This document shows positions 8,848 to 20,299 of a stretch of 64,000 bases of DNA, piece after piece. Location: assembly GCF_019320115.1 (NCBI RefSeq), contig NC_089581.1, positions 8,247,707 through 8,311,706 on the forward strand, in the 5' to 3' direction. The stretch comes from Miscanthus floridulus (Eukaryota > Streptophyta > Magnoliopsida > Poales > Poaceae). The stretch's first letter is position 1; each line of letters begins with the position of its first letter. The position numbers were made by a program, and so were the translations under genes. A model generated the notes under the pieces. It worked only from the letters and a program-made list of their open reading frames with translations. It was not told where the DNA came from and searched no databases.

Positions 8848-10839
8848 TGAAAGGACCGAGGATGCCATCTAGAGGGGGTGAATAGACGTTTCTAAAAATT
8901 TAACCCTTCAAAATACGGAAACGATTAGTGTTGGAGTTTTCAATTATTTGAAAACTCCAAATGAGAGAAATAAACCCCTCACGAGTAAGCCATCAGAGAA
9001 TGCAAGGTATATAAAATGTATCTAGGAGCTACAACCCTGCAACACAAAGATTAGTGCAATGAATAAATAAATTTAGCACAATCTCTAAATACCGAACACG
9101 TCCGGTATTGATACCGGACACGCCCGGTATTCACAGGTTTGCTCGGCCAGCTCCCAACTTGCTCCGATTGATTTCTTTTTTTCAATCTAAGTTTCAGACC
9201 ACCACTGGTAACCTATTGACAAGCTCAAACAACACACAAAGATCGCAAATACCAAAAGTAGAAAGAGATCAAGACGGTATTTGTTTTACCGAAGTTCGAA
9301 CTCCGTTGAGTCATATTCTCCGTTGAGGGGGCTGCGAGTGATCCAGTGAAGGACAACTCTAGAGGACCACGAAGGCCACTCTAGCCGGAGTCTTTTCCAA
9401 CTCCTTTTTTTCTCCTTCCACTAGCTTGATTCATTCCCTTGCGGTGGTGGAATCGAACCGTTACAAACTTTCTGAGGCACACCACAAGCTCTTGGGTGCT
9501 CTTCAGCGACGCCTAGCCGTCTAGGACCGAAGAGTCCAAGAGTAACAAATGCAAATCATGAGATCAATAATATGCACAAGTGCTCAAGGGTGGCTTGCTC
9601 TCAATTTTGAATCTCACTCAACCCACAAGATGGATTTTGTAAGTTTGAATCAATCACTCGCTAAGAGAGGGTTGTAGAGTGTTCTCAAGGCTCAGAAATG
9701 TGTGAGAGTCAATAGAATCAGCAGCCCCAAAGGTGGAGGCTAAGGGGTATTTATAACCCCCTTGAAAAACTAGTCGTTATGTGACCGTTGGGCAATACCA
9801 GACACGTCCGGTATCATTGGCCGTACAACCCCAACTGTAACTTTGTTAGTGAAGCGCGAGGCGTCAAAACTCCTGACTCACGTCGGAACTCCTGACGAGC
9901 CAACTTGAGAAAATCGAGGAAATTGCTGAGGTTGGGCAAATATCGGACACGCCCGGTATTGCTAGACCAGCAACACCTAAGTTAGCTCTTTTGTCACTCA
10001 AACACTCAAAACTCATATGGGTTAGCTGGAGCACTTATGAATGATTGTCTATCAACATGATGCATCCCTCTTAATAGTACGACATACCTATTTACTCAAG
10101 GTTAAATGAAAACGGAGTTTGAACCACTTGAGTTAATTTCCTTTGAACCGAGTGCCGTAGCTTTTCAATCTTCACCAAGTGACGGTGTCAATCATGTCAA
10201 TTTGATTTTCTCCTTGAGCATAACCATCTTGAGCATTTTGACTTGATTCCATTCAACAAATGTGAGTTGGCTTCAAATATATCAAGTCACTCTTTCATTA
10301 ATTCATCTAGGATTTGATCCTCCACTTCAATATGACCAATATGGTTTGATCGGTGCCTCGACTAAATGCAAGTACTTCCTTCTTCACCTTAGCTAGGTTC
10401 CTCGGTCGCCAAGCCGTTGCTTGCCCTTCACCCCTGCTTATTACCTCGAAGCCTTTCCCTGCTATCTTCACCATCTCAAGCCATCTAGTCATACTTGGTG
10501 TCGAATCATTCATTACACTCATTTGTATACTTGTCTTTCACTTAGCAAGCTTCAAAAGGTGAGACCAATCCATATGCAATCCCTCATGTCTCATTAATTA
10601 TTTTTCAATGTGCTTGCTCTCATATGAGTCATTGAAGTCCCACAATGAATAAGCCTTGTATGAATTACATTTGCATTGTTGTCTTATGTTTGAACTAGAT
10701 TGTTTTCAATAATACATCATTTTGGCTTTCATTAAATACCTATGAGATAACATATTACCTGTCCACACTTAGCAAACGAGTTAGACCTTTAATCATGTTG
10801 TCATTAAATCATCCAAAACCCACTAAAGGGCTAGATGCA
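8848..10839 (-). mobile_element. SIRE/Maximus-like copia 3' LTR
   Basis: Read on the minus strand, the LTR begins TGCATCTAGCCC and ends CATCCTCGGTCCTTTCA, keeping TG...CA. A purine-rich tract (AAAAAGGGAGAGATTAAAAG) lies just upstream as PPT. The end block CACCCCCTCTAGATGGCATC is typical of grass SIRE-type LTRs. A minus-strand TATA (TTATAAATA) lies near 9747-9757. Several copies of a GGACACGYCCGGTAT motif occur inside. The partner LTR and pol are missing, so no target duplication can be checked; class assignment rests on the LTR end and the env-like ORF next door. Confidence 0.6.
9747..9757 (-). promoter_or_regulatory. Putative TATA box of the copia LTR
   Basis: The minus strand reads GGTTATAAATACCCC here, well inside the LTR, consistent with a U3/R promoter. 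Confidence 0.45.
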
Positions 10840-11967
10840 CTTTTAATCTCTCCCTTTTTGGTGATTGATGACAACTTGATTAAAGCTTACAAAAGGATAT
10901 AAACATTTAAGCTTTTGGGTTCAATAATTTATGAGAGGCTCCCCCTTAATATGTGCTTATGAATAGAATTCACAAAAATGACCTTAAATGTCAAATGCAC
11001 ATATTAAGACACATAGAAGACTCCCCCTAAATTATTACATCCATGGGGTGCAAGTGTGTGTGACAAAATAAATCTATGATGCATATGACAAGATATATCA
11101 CACAAGAATAAATATAAAAGCATCACATCAAACATTTTCAGTCTAGCATGTATGAACCTTATGAAAATAAATACAATACATGTATACCACACATAGCATT
11201 CATCACAAATTTTCTCAAGTCCACAAACCACTAAGATAGATTATATTACAAGATAAGGATCATGTGACATGAGTCTCAAATGATACATCCATGAAGCATA
11301 AGTCTCATCTTTCAAATGATACAATCTATCTCAAACTCAAGTTACAACTCAATCTCAAGATACACCAATGAAGCTTAAATTATAACTACAGGTGCAGTAT
11401 AAGTCTCCAGATACAAAAATAAACACACACGCACATGAATCACATCTATAGCTTTAATCACTATCTCTCCCCCTTTGTCATCTATCACCACAAAAGGTCT
11501 AACAAAGACAATCCAAGCACAAAGGGGCTGCAAGCTGTCTTTAGATCCCATGATCACTCCTCAACATTGTCATCATCCTGTTCACCGTCATCCTCATCCT
11601 CTGAACGTGGTGCATCAGCTGGTTGAGAACCACCCTCACCGAAAGGAGCATAGCCACTAGACCTGTAGTAGTGGAAACCACTAGTGAGCTCACCCCACCA
11701 GTCTAAAGCGTACTCATCTGCTGCACTAGGACATGGCTAAGTGTGAGCAGGCAAACGAGCCTGTAGTGGCAAAGTGTCAGGGTGCTCTAGTGCCTACTCC
11801 TACTGCTAAGCCTGGTGCTCCTGTCCCTGCTGCTCCTGACCATGGAGAAACTTAGCAAACATCATGTCATGTCTGATATGCCTCTGAGCCTCAGTCTCTG
11901 CCTCACTAGAAGGCTCACTCTCGGAGATCGGTGATCTAGGAGGATCAAGCTCAAGTTGCTGAGAGAT
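10840..11967 (-). other. Spacer between env-like ORF and 3' LTR of the copia remnant
   Basis: AT-rich, with several CTCCCCCTT-type tracts (purine-rich on the element strand), e.g. near 10947, 11021 and 11466. The minus strand near 11466 encodes IDDKGGE, a pattern often seen near the end of SIRE-type elements. There is no other coding signal. Confidence 0.4.
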
Positions 11968-13265
11968 CTACTTGAGAGTCCTGGTGTCCTTCCCCTGTCT
12001 CACCTCACTGTCCTTACACATCCCAAAGATAGCATTGAAGAACTTATGAATAGATGGAGGACTGTAGCAATGTGAAGAAGAACAAGGAGGACGTGGTGGA
12101 GGTGAAGCTCCTCCTATAGCTGCACCACCCTTAGGTGCATCTGCCTCTTCTTCTTTTGCAGCTCCTCCTAGACCAACTAGGGGGACTCTAATCTTTGTTA
12201 GATCTGCTTCAATCTTTAGAACCTTGTGAGTACAGTCATAATCAAACCTATGCCTAGTCACATGCTCAATCATTCGCATGATATATGGAGCAAAGCCACA
12301 ACCCTTGATGGGCCTCTCACCAACACTCTGGATCTCACACCAGATAAAGTCAAAGATAGTGAAAGGCTCTACATCTGGTGCCATCCTATGAAGAAGGTTC
12401 CTAGAGTAATCTACAATGGTACCCTTGTCACCACCCTTGCAATCAATCGTCTTCTTGAACATCTTATCCAGGTATCTGTAAGTGGGATGGAGACCATCTA
12501 CCTTCCCAACAACAACACCAGTATCTACCTCTGGTGGATACATGTAGCCAAGCCTATGCCAAGGATAAACCTGCTCGTTGTGAATCTTCTCTCTCTAAAG
12601 GTCCTCCTCAGGAATGCCAAGAATGACAGCAAAGACTACATACTCAACACTGTACCAGTTGCCCTCTAACATCCAGTGCATACGCCTTGGTTACTCCTCA
12701 ACAAACAAGATAGCATAGAATTGTGCAATAACTTCAGAGTTCCATGTATGCCGAAACTACATAAGCTCATACACACCTGTGCGCTGACATGTGGCAATAG
12801 CAATCTCAAGAGAAGGCCTATGTAGCTCTCTAACATGTTTTCAATCAATCCACTAAGACCTAGCCACATTTGGGTTTTCTAGAGAGTATCACACTGTGAT
12901 AGAAATCAAATTGAAACATTGTGTGAAAACGGTGATCATAAGGGCAATTACCAAGCAAGCTCCTAGGGTCCATCCTCCTCTGCTCTCTAGCTCTCTCTGT
13001 CATACCCTTAGCCTTGTAGTTGACTCTGACAACATAGTGAGGAGTCTCAATGTGGCCCATCTCAATCAAACCATAGTGAATGCTCTCTACTGGTTGTCCT
13101 CCCTGAGGTGAGTGTTGAACTAGAGGTGCCTCTTCCTCCTCTATCTCCTCATCATCATCACCACTGTCATCATCTAACTCTCTATCGATGCTCTTCCTCT
13201 TTCTGTGTTCAACTCTATAATCTTTAGTCTCATCATCATCAAAAGAGGGGCTACTGTCACCATCA
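11968..13265 (-). pseudogene. SIRE-type env-like / 'plant transposon protein' ORF, broken
   Basis: Element-strand order: a very acidic stretch (about 13265-13130; D/E-rich, followed by HRKRKSI), then a basic stretch with RVNYKAKGMTER (about 13030), then the 191-codon open part 12543-11968. That part contains the block RNLLHRMAP, FIWCEIQSVGERPIKGCGFAPYI and HVTRHRFDYDC. This resembles the second ORF of SIRE/Maximus elements, annotated elsewhere as putative plant transposon or envelope-like protein. The pieces lie in different frames and contain stops. Pol is missing upstream; the remnant ends near the tandem array at 13370. Confidence 0.5.
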
Positions 13266-13369
13266 CCACTCTCTCTATACTCTTATCGGGTTTCAGTATT
13301 AGGGATACCTAACAGAAGGAAACTGATGGCTACGAGTGCCAACTTGCCCAAATGGTCAAGGGCTTATTT

Positions 13370-13765
13370 TGGTCTCGCCCAACCCTAAGGGTATGAGCTC
13401 TGTGTAGCCCGACCCCTAGGCCGCATGCTCTGTCTTGCCACACCCCTCAGGTGCGAACTCCACCATGTCTGACCCTGAGGGAGCGGGCTTTGTCTCGCTT
13501 GACCTCGAGGGTGTAGGCTTTGTGTCGCCTGACTCTGAGGGAGGGGGGCTCCACCATGTGACCCTGTGGGTGCGGGCTCCATGTCACCTGACCCCAAGGG
13601 CGCATAGTCCATCACACCAACCCCAAAGGCACAGGCTCTATCTTGCCCAATCTTGAGGACACAAACTTTACCTCACCAGACCCCTTAAGGGGGGTTCTGC
13701 CTCACTCAACAAGGGACCGTACCGCCTCCAACCGCTATGGTCCTGAGGGTACAAACCTAGGGTCA
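13370..13765 (+). repeat. GC-rich tandem array, ~34-bp unit, CACTA-like
   Basis: Degenerate head-to-tail copies of a unit built on GACCCYGAGGGYGCGGGCTC with CGYCTCGCC between. Such arrays are found in the subterminal or internal parts of grass CACTA elements. No CACTA terminus or transposase is seen. The left side joins the copia remnant and the right side the truncated outer LTR, marking a rearrangement point. Confidence 0.5.
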
Positions 13766-13795
13766 AACTTCTGACACTAGAAAGGAAGTAGGCAC

Positions 13796-13982
13796 AGTAT
13801 GAAATGGACAAGTATTGTAACTCGTTCTCATTATTGGATCCTTGGGGAAAATGTGAATCTTTTGGGTTCTCCCTCCGGGTGTGCTCGACAGATACCACTC
13901 GCGGTAGCTTACTTTTGGGGTGCTTAGTGTCTGGTGGAAGATGAGCACCTCCATAAGTATGTTATTTCGAGCGGTTCTGCCA
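13796..13982 (+). repeat. Outer element: remaining end of 5' LTR
   Basis: The segment matches the last 187 bp of the 3' LTR (43251-43439), from GTATGAAATGG to GGTTCTGCCA, with scattered changes. About 4 kb of the 5' LTR is missing on its left, where the CACTA-like array abuts. Confidence 0.85.
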
Positions 13983-13986
13983 TAGT

Positions 13987-13999
13987 TGGTTTCTGAGCC
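13987..13999 (+). other. Outer element: decayed tRNA-Met primer-binding site
   Basis: TGGTTTCTGAGCC lies 4 bases after the LTR end and matches the initiator-Met site TGGTATCAGAGCC at 11 of 13 positions. Confidence 0.7.
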
Positions 14000-14220
14000 A
14001 ATAATGGTTACGAGTTTCATCATCTTTTTCAAAACTTAAAAAATTGAAAAACAAAAGTTTTGTGAAAAGTAGGATACGATTAAGTTAGTTAGTTAAAAAA
14101 GTATAAGCCCTAACAATATGGTCTATCTAGGATAGCGACACGGGTTTTATCTAATCAGTTTTCTATAGGTACACTGACTTACGTTGCATAAGAAATTATC
14201 TAGCATACAGAAAGTGAGTG

Positions 14221-14225
14221 TGCGA
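14221..14225. repeat. Target-site duplication of element A, left
   Basis: TGCGA directly before the LTR start; the identical pentamer follows the other LTR at 29791-29795. Confidence 0.9.
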
Positions 14226-14464
14226 TGAAATGCCCCTGATTTCCATGAAGAGAAATCCACAGAGTCAAAGTGTAATAAGAACGTTGTAGATTATATTACC
14301 CAAATTCTAGTTGAATATCGCATTCATACAATGATAATATTAGAGTATAAATAGTGCAGAAGTACATAAATTATTACATCGCCGTATTGGCGGAATCAAA
14401 AGTAACATTCATTCAGAATAGCTTGAAGATAAGATCACCAAACTCGAGCGTAGGCATGAACCCC

Positions 14465-15895
14465 TCAACCGTCAAACTCCTCAGAGCTATACTCCTTAGC
14501 AGAACCTGTATGCCAAAAATTATCAGTACGATTTATACTGGCCACTCCCACCTTATGAGCATTGCTTTGTGGAAATTAGATGCAAGTTGGATATAATCAA
14601 AAGGAACCTATAAGGCTAGGGTTTCCTATGCAATAGCATATATAATAATAGTTGGTCAAGTTTTAACACCATTCCCATACACATTACACCCCCATCCCCT
14701 TTCTAGAGCCAGGTTTCAATCCTGGGATTGATATACCACCATCTCCACATCTTCACCACATCACCGCCATACCATCGCTCAGTTGATAGGCCAACTCCCT
14801 CTCGGCACTGTCTCAAGGCCCGTAGCCCCTGGCTACGACCGACACTCTCTCATGGGGGAAGAAGAGAAGGACTCATCTCACTATCTAGTTTAAGCAAAAC
14901 CCAGGAAAGGTCCATAGCCGACAAGTCGGCACATGTATCGATCGATCAACCATACACTCTGTAGAGGTTTTACATAGCCACAAGATCTGCCTTCTTCACT
15001 GACTGTCATCAACTGGGCTGATTCCGGTCGCTTGCTAGCCTAGGATAATGCCACTCTACCATTCAGCCCTAGTACACCCCAAGTCTAGTCTGGGGTGGCT
15101 GAAACTATGAGTCATGAGCCAAGTCCACAAGGTCTCCATGAAGTCTTGGAAGGGTGTGCGGGAAATCCTCCATGCCCTGTACCTCCTTACACTGTCTGCT
15201 ATCAACCTAGCAGTAGTGGCAATATCCTACCAAGTAGTCCGGCCGTCCTGCACCATATAGGGCGAGTGGTACGTAAGGCTTCCCGATGAATCTGAGTACT
15301 AGTAAGTCCTTAGGGATGACCAAGCCAGAATGTCTTCATTAGGGTTTCCATTTACTGTGCCACCATAGCACCTCCATCCTAGGCTCCTCCCATCATAGGT
15401 TCACACCCAGGACCACCTCATATACCATTTACCCACCACATGTATCCATTTCCAGAGGTGCCCAGGTAGCACCCCATGGCCAGACTTGCCCCACGCTCGT
15501 CGTATACTCCAACTTGGTTGACACAACTCTTACCCTCCATGCACCCAAGGCACACACACAACACTCTTTCCATAGTCCAGATAACACCAGTTTCCATCAC
15601 GCATCACTGTAGTACAAGCGTAGAAGAAGTAATAAGCAATGGAATATAGCAGCAAGCCTAATAGCAGGGTAAGCAGGGGTAAGGTTGCGTCAAGGTAGAG
15701 GCCATCAAGTAAGCATACTACCATGCAAGTCCTATCATAGTATGATTATAACAGTAAGGTAAAGCAATAGCAGTTCTATTTTAGCCATGCATAATAGGTG
15801 CTATGAGATTGGGTGGGATGTGGCACCTTCAGTGTAGTCGTCTCTGTTCTCCTCATGGTACTCACAATCCTCGTCTGTCTAGTTCTCCTCCGAGT
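14465..15895 (-). other. LTR-internal exon-like blocks 2 and 3 (element A copy)
   Basis: On the element strand block 2 is 15895-15827 (69 nt), after GTTGCAG and before GAAG|GTGCC; it is acidic (SEEN, TAG, then TDEDCEYHEENRDDYTEG). Block 3 is 14505-14465, reading SAKEYSSEEFDG then TGA. The 5' LTR repeats both at 26868-26800 and 25472-25432. The TAG is in both LTRs, so it may predate insertion. Upstream donor CTACG|GTGAGC is at 17600. Confidence 0.4.
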
Positions 15896-16647
15896 CTGCA
15901 ACGATCACATTATAGTCGCGTTAGCGACGTTTATAGAATAGCACAAAGAAGCAATGAAAATTCAAAAGAGCCAAATACACTCAAACATGGGTTCATTGCG
16001 TAAAGCTCGATTTTAGATAAATTTTGGTCCTAGTTTCATATTTTTCTGAGGTCATATGAATTAATTATGAATTTTTGAAGTTTAAATCATTTCTAAAAAT
16101 GGAAAAGGCTGAATTAATCCTGGGCTGACACGTGTCACGCTGTGACTGGTCTATGTGGCATGCTGACGTTAGCATGATGTCATCGTCTCAGTTCTGGTAC
16201 TGATGGATGGGGTCCCGCATGATGTCATCATGACATCAGCATGACGTCACTCAATGACAAGTGGGTCCAGCGGCTCTATGTCGCTGACTTGTGGGTCCGA
16301 CCTAGGTCATCGTCAAGCCAATCGGGCAAGTCAGCGATCAACAGATCACAGTCACTGATAGGTGGCCTTGGTCAATGACCAGTGTTGACCAGTTAATGGC
16401 CAATACAGGCCAGGCCTCGACTGGGCTGGTTGGGCCTGGATACGGGCTGGGCTTTGGCCTGCCACTTGGCGCATGTTGGTGCGGCCATGTCATCTTATTG
16501 GGCCACTAACGGGCCGTGATCCATGGGCGTAGGTGAGGCGTGGTTCGTGGTGAACCCGCCTATGTTGGTCCATAAACCACAGAGCAGGTCTATGAAAGAC
16601 TTGGTCCACTTACTCCTTCCCAGGGTTTGGTTCACGTGCATGACATG

Positions 16648-16842
16648 GTCGTGGTCAGAGCTTGGCGGAGCTGCTTGGGACGTGGTCGGCGTGGTCATGG
16701 TCAGCGAGGTCGTGGTCGGAGCTGCTCGACGGAGCTGCTTGGGACATGGTCGGTGTGGTCACGGTCGATGAGGTCATGGTCGGATCTGCTCGGCGGAGCT
16801 ACTCGGGATGTGGTCGGCGTGGTCATGGTTGGATCTGCTCAG
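16648..16842. repeat. ~63-bp tandem array in element A 3' LTR
   Basis: Nearly three copies of a unit with GGAGCTGCTCGGCGGAGCTG and GTGGTCGGCGTGGTC. The 5' LTR counterpart (27627-27835) has slightly more of the array, an LTR-internal length difference. Confidence 0.8.
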
Positions 16843-17856
16843 TGATGGGAAAATCCCCTTCTCTTCCCCGATGGGGCTCCCGCTGGCAGTGAGGTCACCG
16901 ACAAGCTCCTGCGGCGGTGCTAGCATTCGATTAGGGTAGACAATAGTTTCCCCATGCCTCGGTGAGTGCAGTGGTGGGGTCAAGGTGGCGGCTGGGGCTT
17001 CATAGGGTCCCAGCCATGGTGAATGGCGGCGTGGGTTCGTCGGTGTGCATGGACAGGGCTGCAGTGGTAGCGAGAGCCTAGTTGGAGGAGCGTGTGAGCT
17101 CCACGGTGCTTCTATGGCCACGGTGAGCGTGTTGGAGGAGCTCCTGGTACTCCAGTGGCTCTAGTCACGGTGATGGGGGCAAAGCAGAGGCGGTGGCGCT
17201 TCGACGAGGTGCGGTTCGGCAACGCAGGGCTCTAGTGGGCTTCTTCCTCGGCTAGGGTGAGCGTAGTGTGTCTCTCGACATGGCGGAGCCAGTCGGGTGT
17301 CAATGTTGCCTTTACCGCAACGTAGAAGACGCGGTGGTCTCACCATGGTTGTGCTCTCGGCCATGGTGAGCATGTCCGTGCATGTGCGCTCCTGCTCCGA
17401 TGTATAACGTCATGGCTGGGGTCCTCCTTTTGGCTGATGGTAGCACGCACGGCGTGTCCTGGGTCTCGGCAGTGTGGCCATGGCGGTCTCCCTAGCTAAC
17501 CAGTTGGGCTAGGCTAGAGCTCGAAGCTTCAGCAAGGTTTCGATCCTGGCGGTGCACGTTCCATTTGACTAGGGAGGTGGTCTTAGCAAGATGGCTCACC
17601 GTAGGGTTCGTGGCAGTAGGATGGCGGTGCGATGGCGAGGCGAGGCTGTGATGAGGCGATGCAGTGCCGTGCCGAGCAGCTACATCGCTGTAGCTGATCG
17701 GGGCGGCGCTCCTGGCTCCGGCGAGGTCCTCCCTGCCGTGGCTTCCTTTTCCTCCTTGCTTCTCCCTCCTCCCTCTCTCTCAGCTTGACGCTGTGTGGTG
17801 CTGTGCCACCAGCGGCAGTGGCAAACAGCCTGAGGGTTAGGGCTCATGGACGTTGG

Positions 17857-17864
17857 TTTTTATA
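17857..17864 (-). promoter_or_regulatory. Element A 3' LTR TATA box
   Basis: The element strand reads GGCTATAAAAACC. Transcription should start near 17830. The downstream sequence is a purine-rich then GC-rich leader. The other LTR keeps the same box at 28846-28853. Confidence 0.6.
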
Positions 17865-18805
17865 GCCGAGCTCCAAGGGCTCTAATGGCGGACGGCGTTC
17901 GGGCGGTGGTGATACGTGCGGCGCATCCGACGGCTCTCGTGCGGTTGCGTAGGCATGGCGCAAGGGGGAACATGGTCATGTGATTTGTGTGACCCTGGGC
18001 CTGCGCCTACCACGCTGGTCGGCCTCCAGTCACGTGGGCAGTTGAGGTGTGGGCGTGGAGAAGATGAATAGGAAAGCTGACAGGTGGGGTCTAGTGGCAA
18101 CGACAGCAAGGGGAGCGGGGAGGCGCACGGGCGTGGGCGACGTGCTGGGCTACAAGCGAGGCTGGCCGCATGAGTTAGGCCGGCCTACTGCTGCGCGTGC
18201 TAGCGGGGCTGGCCAGCTGCTACACACTGGCGGGCCAAGCAGGCCGAGCCTGCTACAGGCCTTCTTTCCTTCTTTTCCTTTTTCTGTTTTATTTTTCTTC
18301 TCCTTTGTTTGAATTCAAATTTGGTTTGAAATTTGAATTCCAAATTGGTGCACCTTATTCATTGGAGTTTAGATATGAGGCCCACAACATTCTTTTATAT
18401 ATATATATATTAGGAATTTATTTAGCTATTTTGTATAACAAAAATAGGTGTCGTTTTGTTATACAAAAATTGAATTAGTTTTCTCTTTAAACGTTTATTC
18501 TTTGGTTTGAGTAATAATTACTTCATGGTGTATTTCTTTAAAGGAGTTGTTAGGCATTACATAAAACAAATGAAAATCCAAATCACCATTCTAGTTAACA
18601 ATGTATGCCTTGTTTCATTTGTCAGTATTTAAATAAACATGATTAACATATGGCATGCCATGCTTATGTGTTGACTTGGGTTGGGGTTAGACCTAATGCA
18701 TCTCTTAGGTTGAGTTTCTATACATGACACTTATCAACATATGGGAGTTTTTGAGAAAAATTTTGTAGTTGGTATTTTTGGTGTATGGATTTTTGGGTTG
18801 TTACA

Positions 18806-18821
18806 GTCCTACCCCCTTAAT
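18806..18821 (-). other. Element A polypurine tract
   Basis: The element strand reads ATTAAGGGGGTAGGAC immediately before the 3' LTR, the expected plus-strand primer position. Confidence 0.85.
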
Positions 18822-18857
18822 AGAATCTTGTCCCTGAGATTAAAGCGGATCGTACCC

Positions 18858-19076
18858 TCAGAAGAGATAAGGATATTGTAGCCAGAGGTCAGACTCTTTC
18901 TCCCATGTTGCTTCTCTCTCCGTGTGGTTTCTCCATTGGATCTTGCACATAGGAATAGTTTTGCTTCGGGTCTCTTTGGTATCACTACCCAGAATTCTGA
19001 TAGGATGTTCTTTATACTCAAGTGTGTCTTGAATGTCAAGTGTATCAGTTGAAACTACTTCATCGGGCACTCTCAA
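18858..19076 (-). pseudogene. Element A chromodomain-like integrase tail
   Basis: The frame after the integrase gives LEYKEHPIRIL, then PMCKIQWRNHTEREATWEKE. The K-I-Q-W...E-A-T-W-E pattern is that of the CHR/CR-motif of plant chromoviruses, which steers integration to heterochromatin. It lies just before the polypurine tract. The piece is open, but the join to the integrase frame is broken by a TAG near 19091. Confidence 0.75.
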
Positions 19077-19088
19077 AGACTTGCGTAG

Positions 19089-20190
19089 CTATGAGACATG
19101 GAATATGGGATGTACACCCATCAATTCCTCGGGTAGCTCAAGTTTGTAGGCGAGCTTTCCAATCCTCTTACAAATCTTGTATGGGCCAACAAATCTAGGG
19201 GCAAGCTTTCCTTTCACATGGAATCTGACGGTTCCACGTAGCAGGGATACCTTGAGATAGATGAAATCTCCCACATTGAACTCAAGTTCTCTTCTCCTTT
19301 TATCAGCATAGCTCTTGTATCGACTTTGAGCAATTCTCAAATTCTCCTTCACTTGAGCAACTCCTTCTTCGGCATCTTGAATCTTAGCGGAGTCAAAGAA
19401 CGATCTTTCTCCTGGTTGGGACCACATCAAAGGTGTCTTACAAGGTCTGCCATACAAAGCTTCAAATGACGACATCTTGATACTAGCTTGGTAGCTGTTG
19501 TTGTAAGAGAACTCTGCATAGGGTAGACATTTCTCCCAATTAGAGCCATAATTTAGTACACTAGCATGAAGCATATCTTCTAAGATTTGATTTACTCATT
19601 CTGTCTGTCCATCTGTCTGTGGGTGATAAGCGGTACTGAAATCAAGTTTGGTTCCAATAGACTTGTGCAGAGCTTCCTAGAATCGAGACACAAATTGAGG
19701 ACCACGATCAGATACAATACTAGAAGGAGCTCCGTGCAGTCTGAGAATATGCTCAACATATAGATCTGCTAATTTTTTGGCATCGGTCTTGGTCTTAACT
19801 GGTACAAAGTGAGTAATCTTGGTCAAATGATCAATAATCACCTAGATGGAATCATTGCCTTTCTGTGATCGGGGCAATCCAACTATGAAATCCATGGATA
19901 TGCTCTCCCATTTCCACTTGGGAACGTCAAGAGGCTTCAGCAATCCTGCAGGCCTTTGATGTTCAGCCTTGACTCTATTACAGGTGTCACATCATGCCAC
20001 ATGTCCCACAATGTCTGTCTTCATGTCTTTCCACCAAAAGTGTTTCTTCAAGTCTTGATACATCTTTGAATTTCCAGGGTGGATACAGTACTTAGAATTA
20101 TGTGATTCAGACATAATTTCCTCTCATAGTGCCGAATCGGAAGGGACACAAATTCTGTCCTTGAACCAGATGGTTCCTTGTTCATCTTCA
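19089..20190 (-). pseudogene. Element A integrase (broken)
   Basis: Element-strand order: an H-H-C-C zinc-binding region (C-D-T-C near 19985), the catalytic core with W-V-I-I-D-H and I-V-S-D-R-G-P-Q-F, then the open 161-codon stretch 19574-19089 with FSYNNSYQ, FEALYGRPC, the basic YADKRRREL segment and the GPYKI end motif. The core contains TAG stops, for example after V-S-R-F and before V-N-Q-I. The domain order after RNase H is that of Ty3/gypsy elements. Confidence 0.85.
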
Positions 20191-20299
20191 TGGTGGTTGG
20201 TCTTGTAGCCTAGTTTCATCAGACCACAGAGATATTCGATCTCTTTGTAGCTTTTGAGCTTGACAGATGCAATCAGTGAGATCATACTGTATGTGGAGC

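Larger units (their letters stand above)
14226..18805 (-). repeat. Element A 3' LTR (4580 bp)
   Basis: Element-strand start TGTAACAACCC and end GGGGCATTTCA. It contains a TATA box (17857-17864), a GC-rich leader ending in a splice-donor-like CTACG|GTGAGC at 17600, a 69-nt acidic exon-like block (15895-15827) and a third exon-like block (14505-14465). It also has a TGACG-rich region near 16160-16250 and a ~63-bp tandem array. Confidence 0.95.

Noticed and set aside
13370..13765. CRISPR-like array or coding repeats
   Set aside because: The units are degenerate and lack constant repeats with unique spacers, in a clearly eukaryotic, transposon-rich setting.
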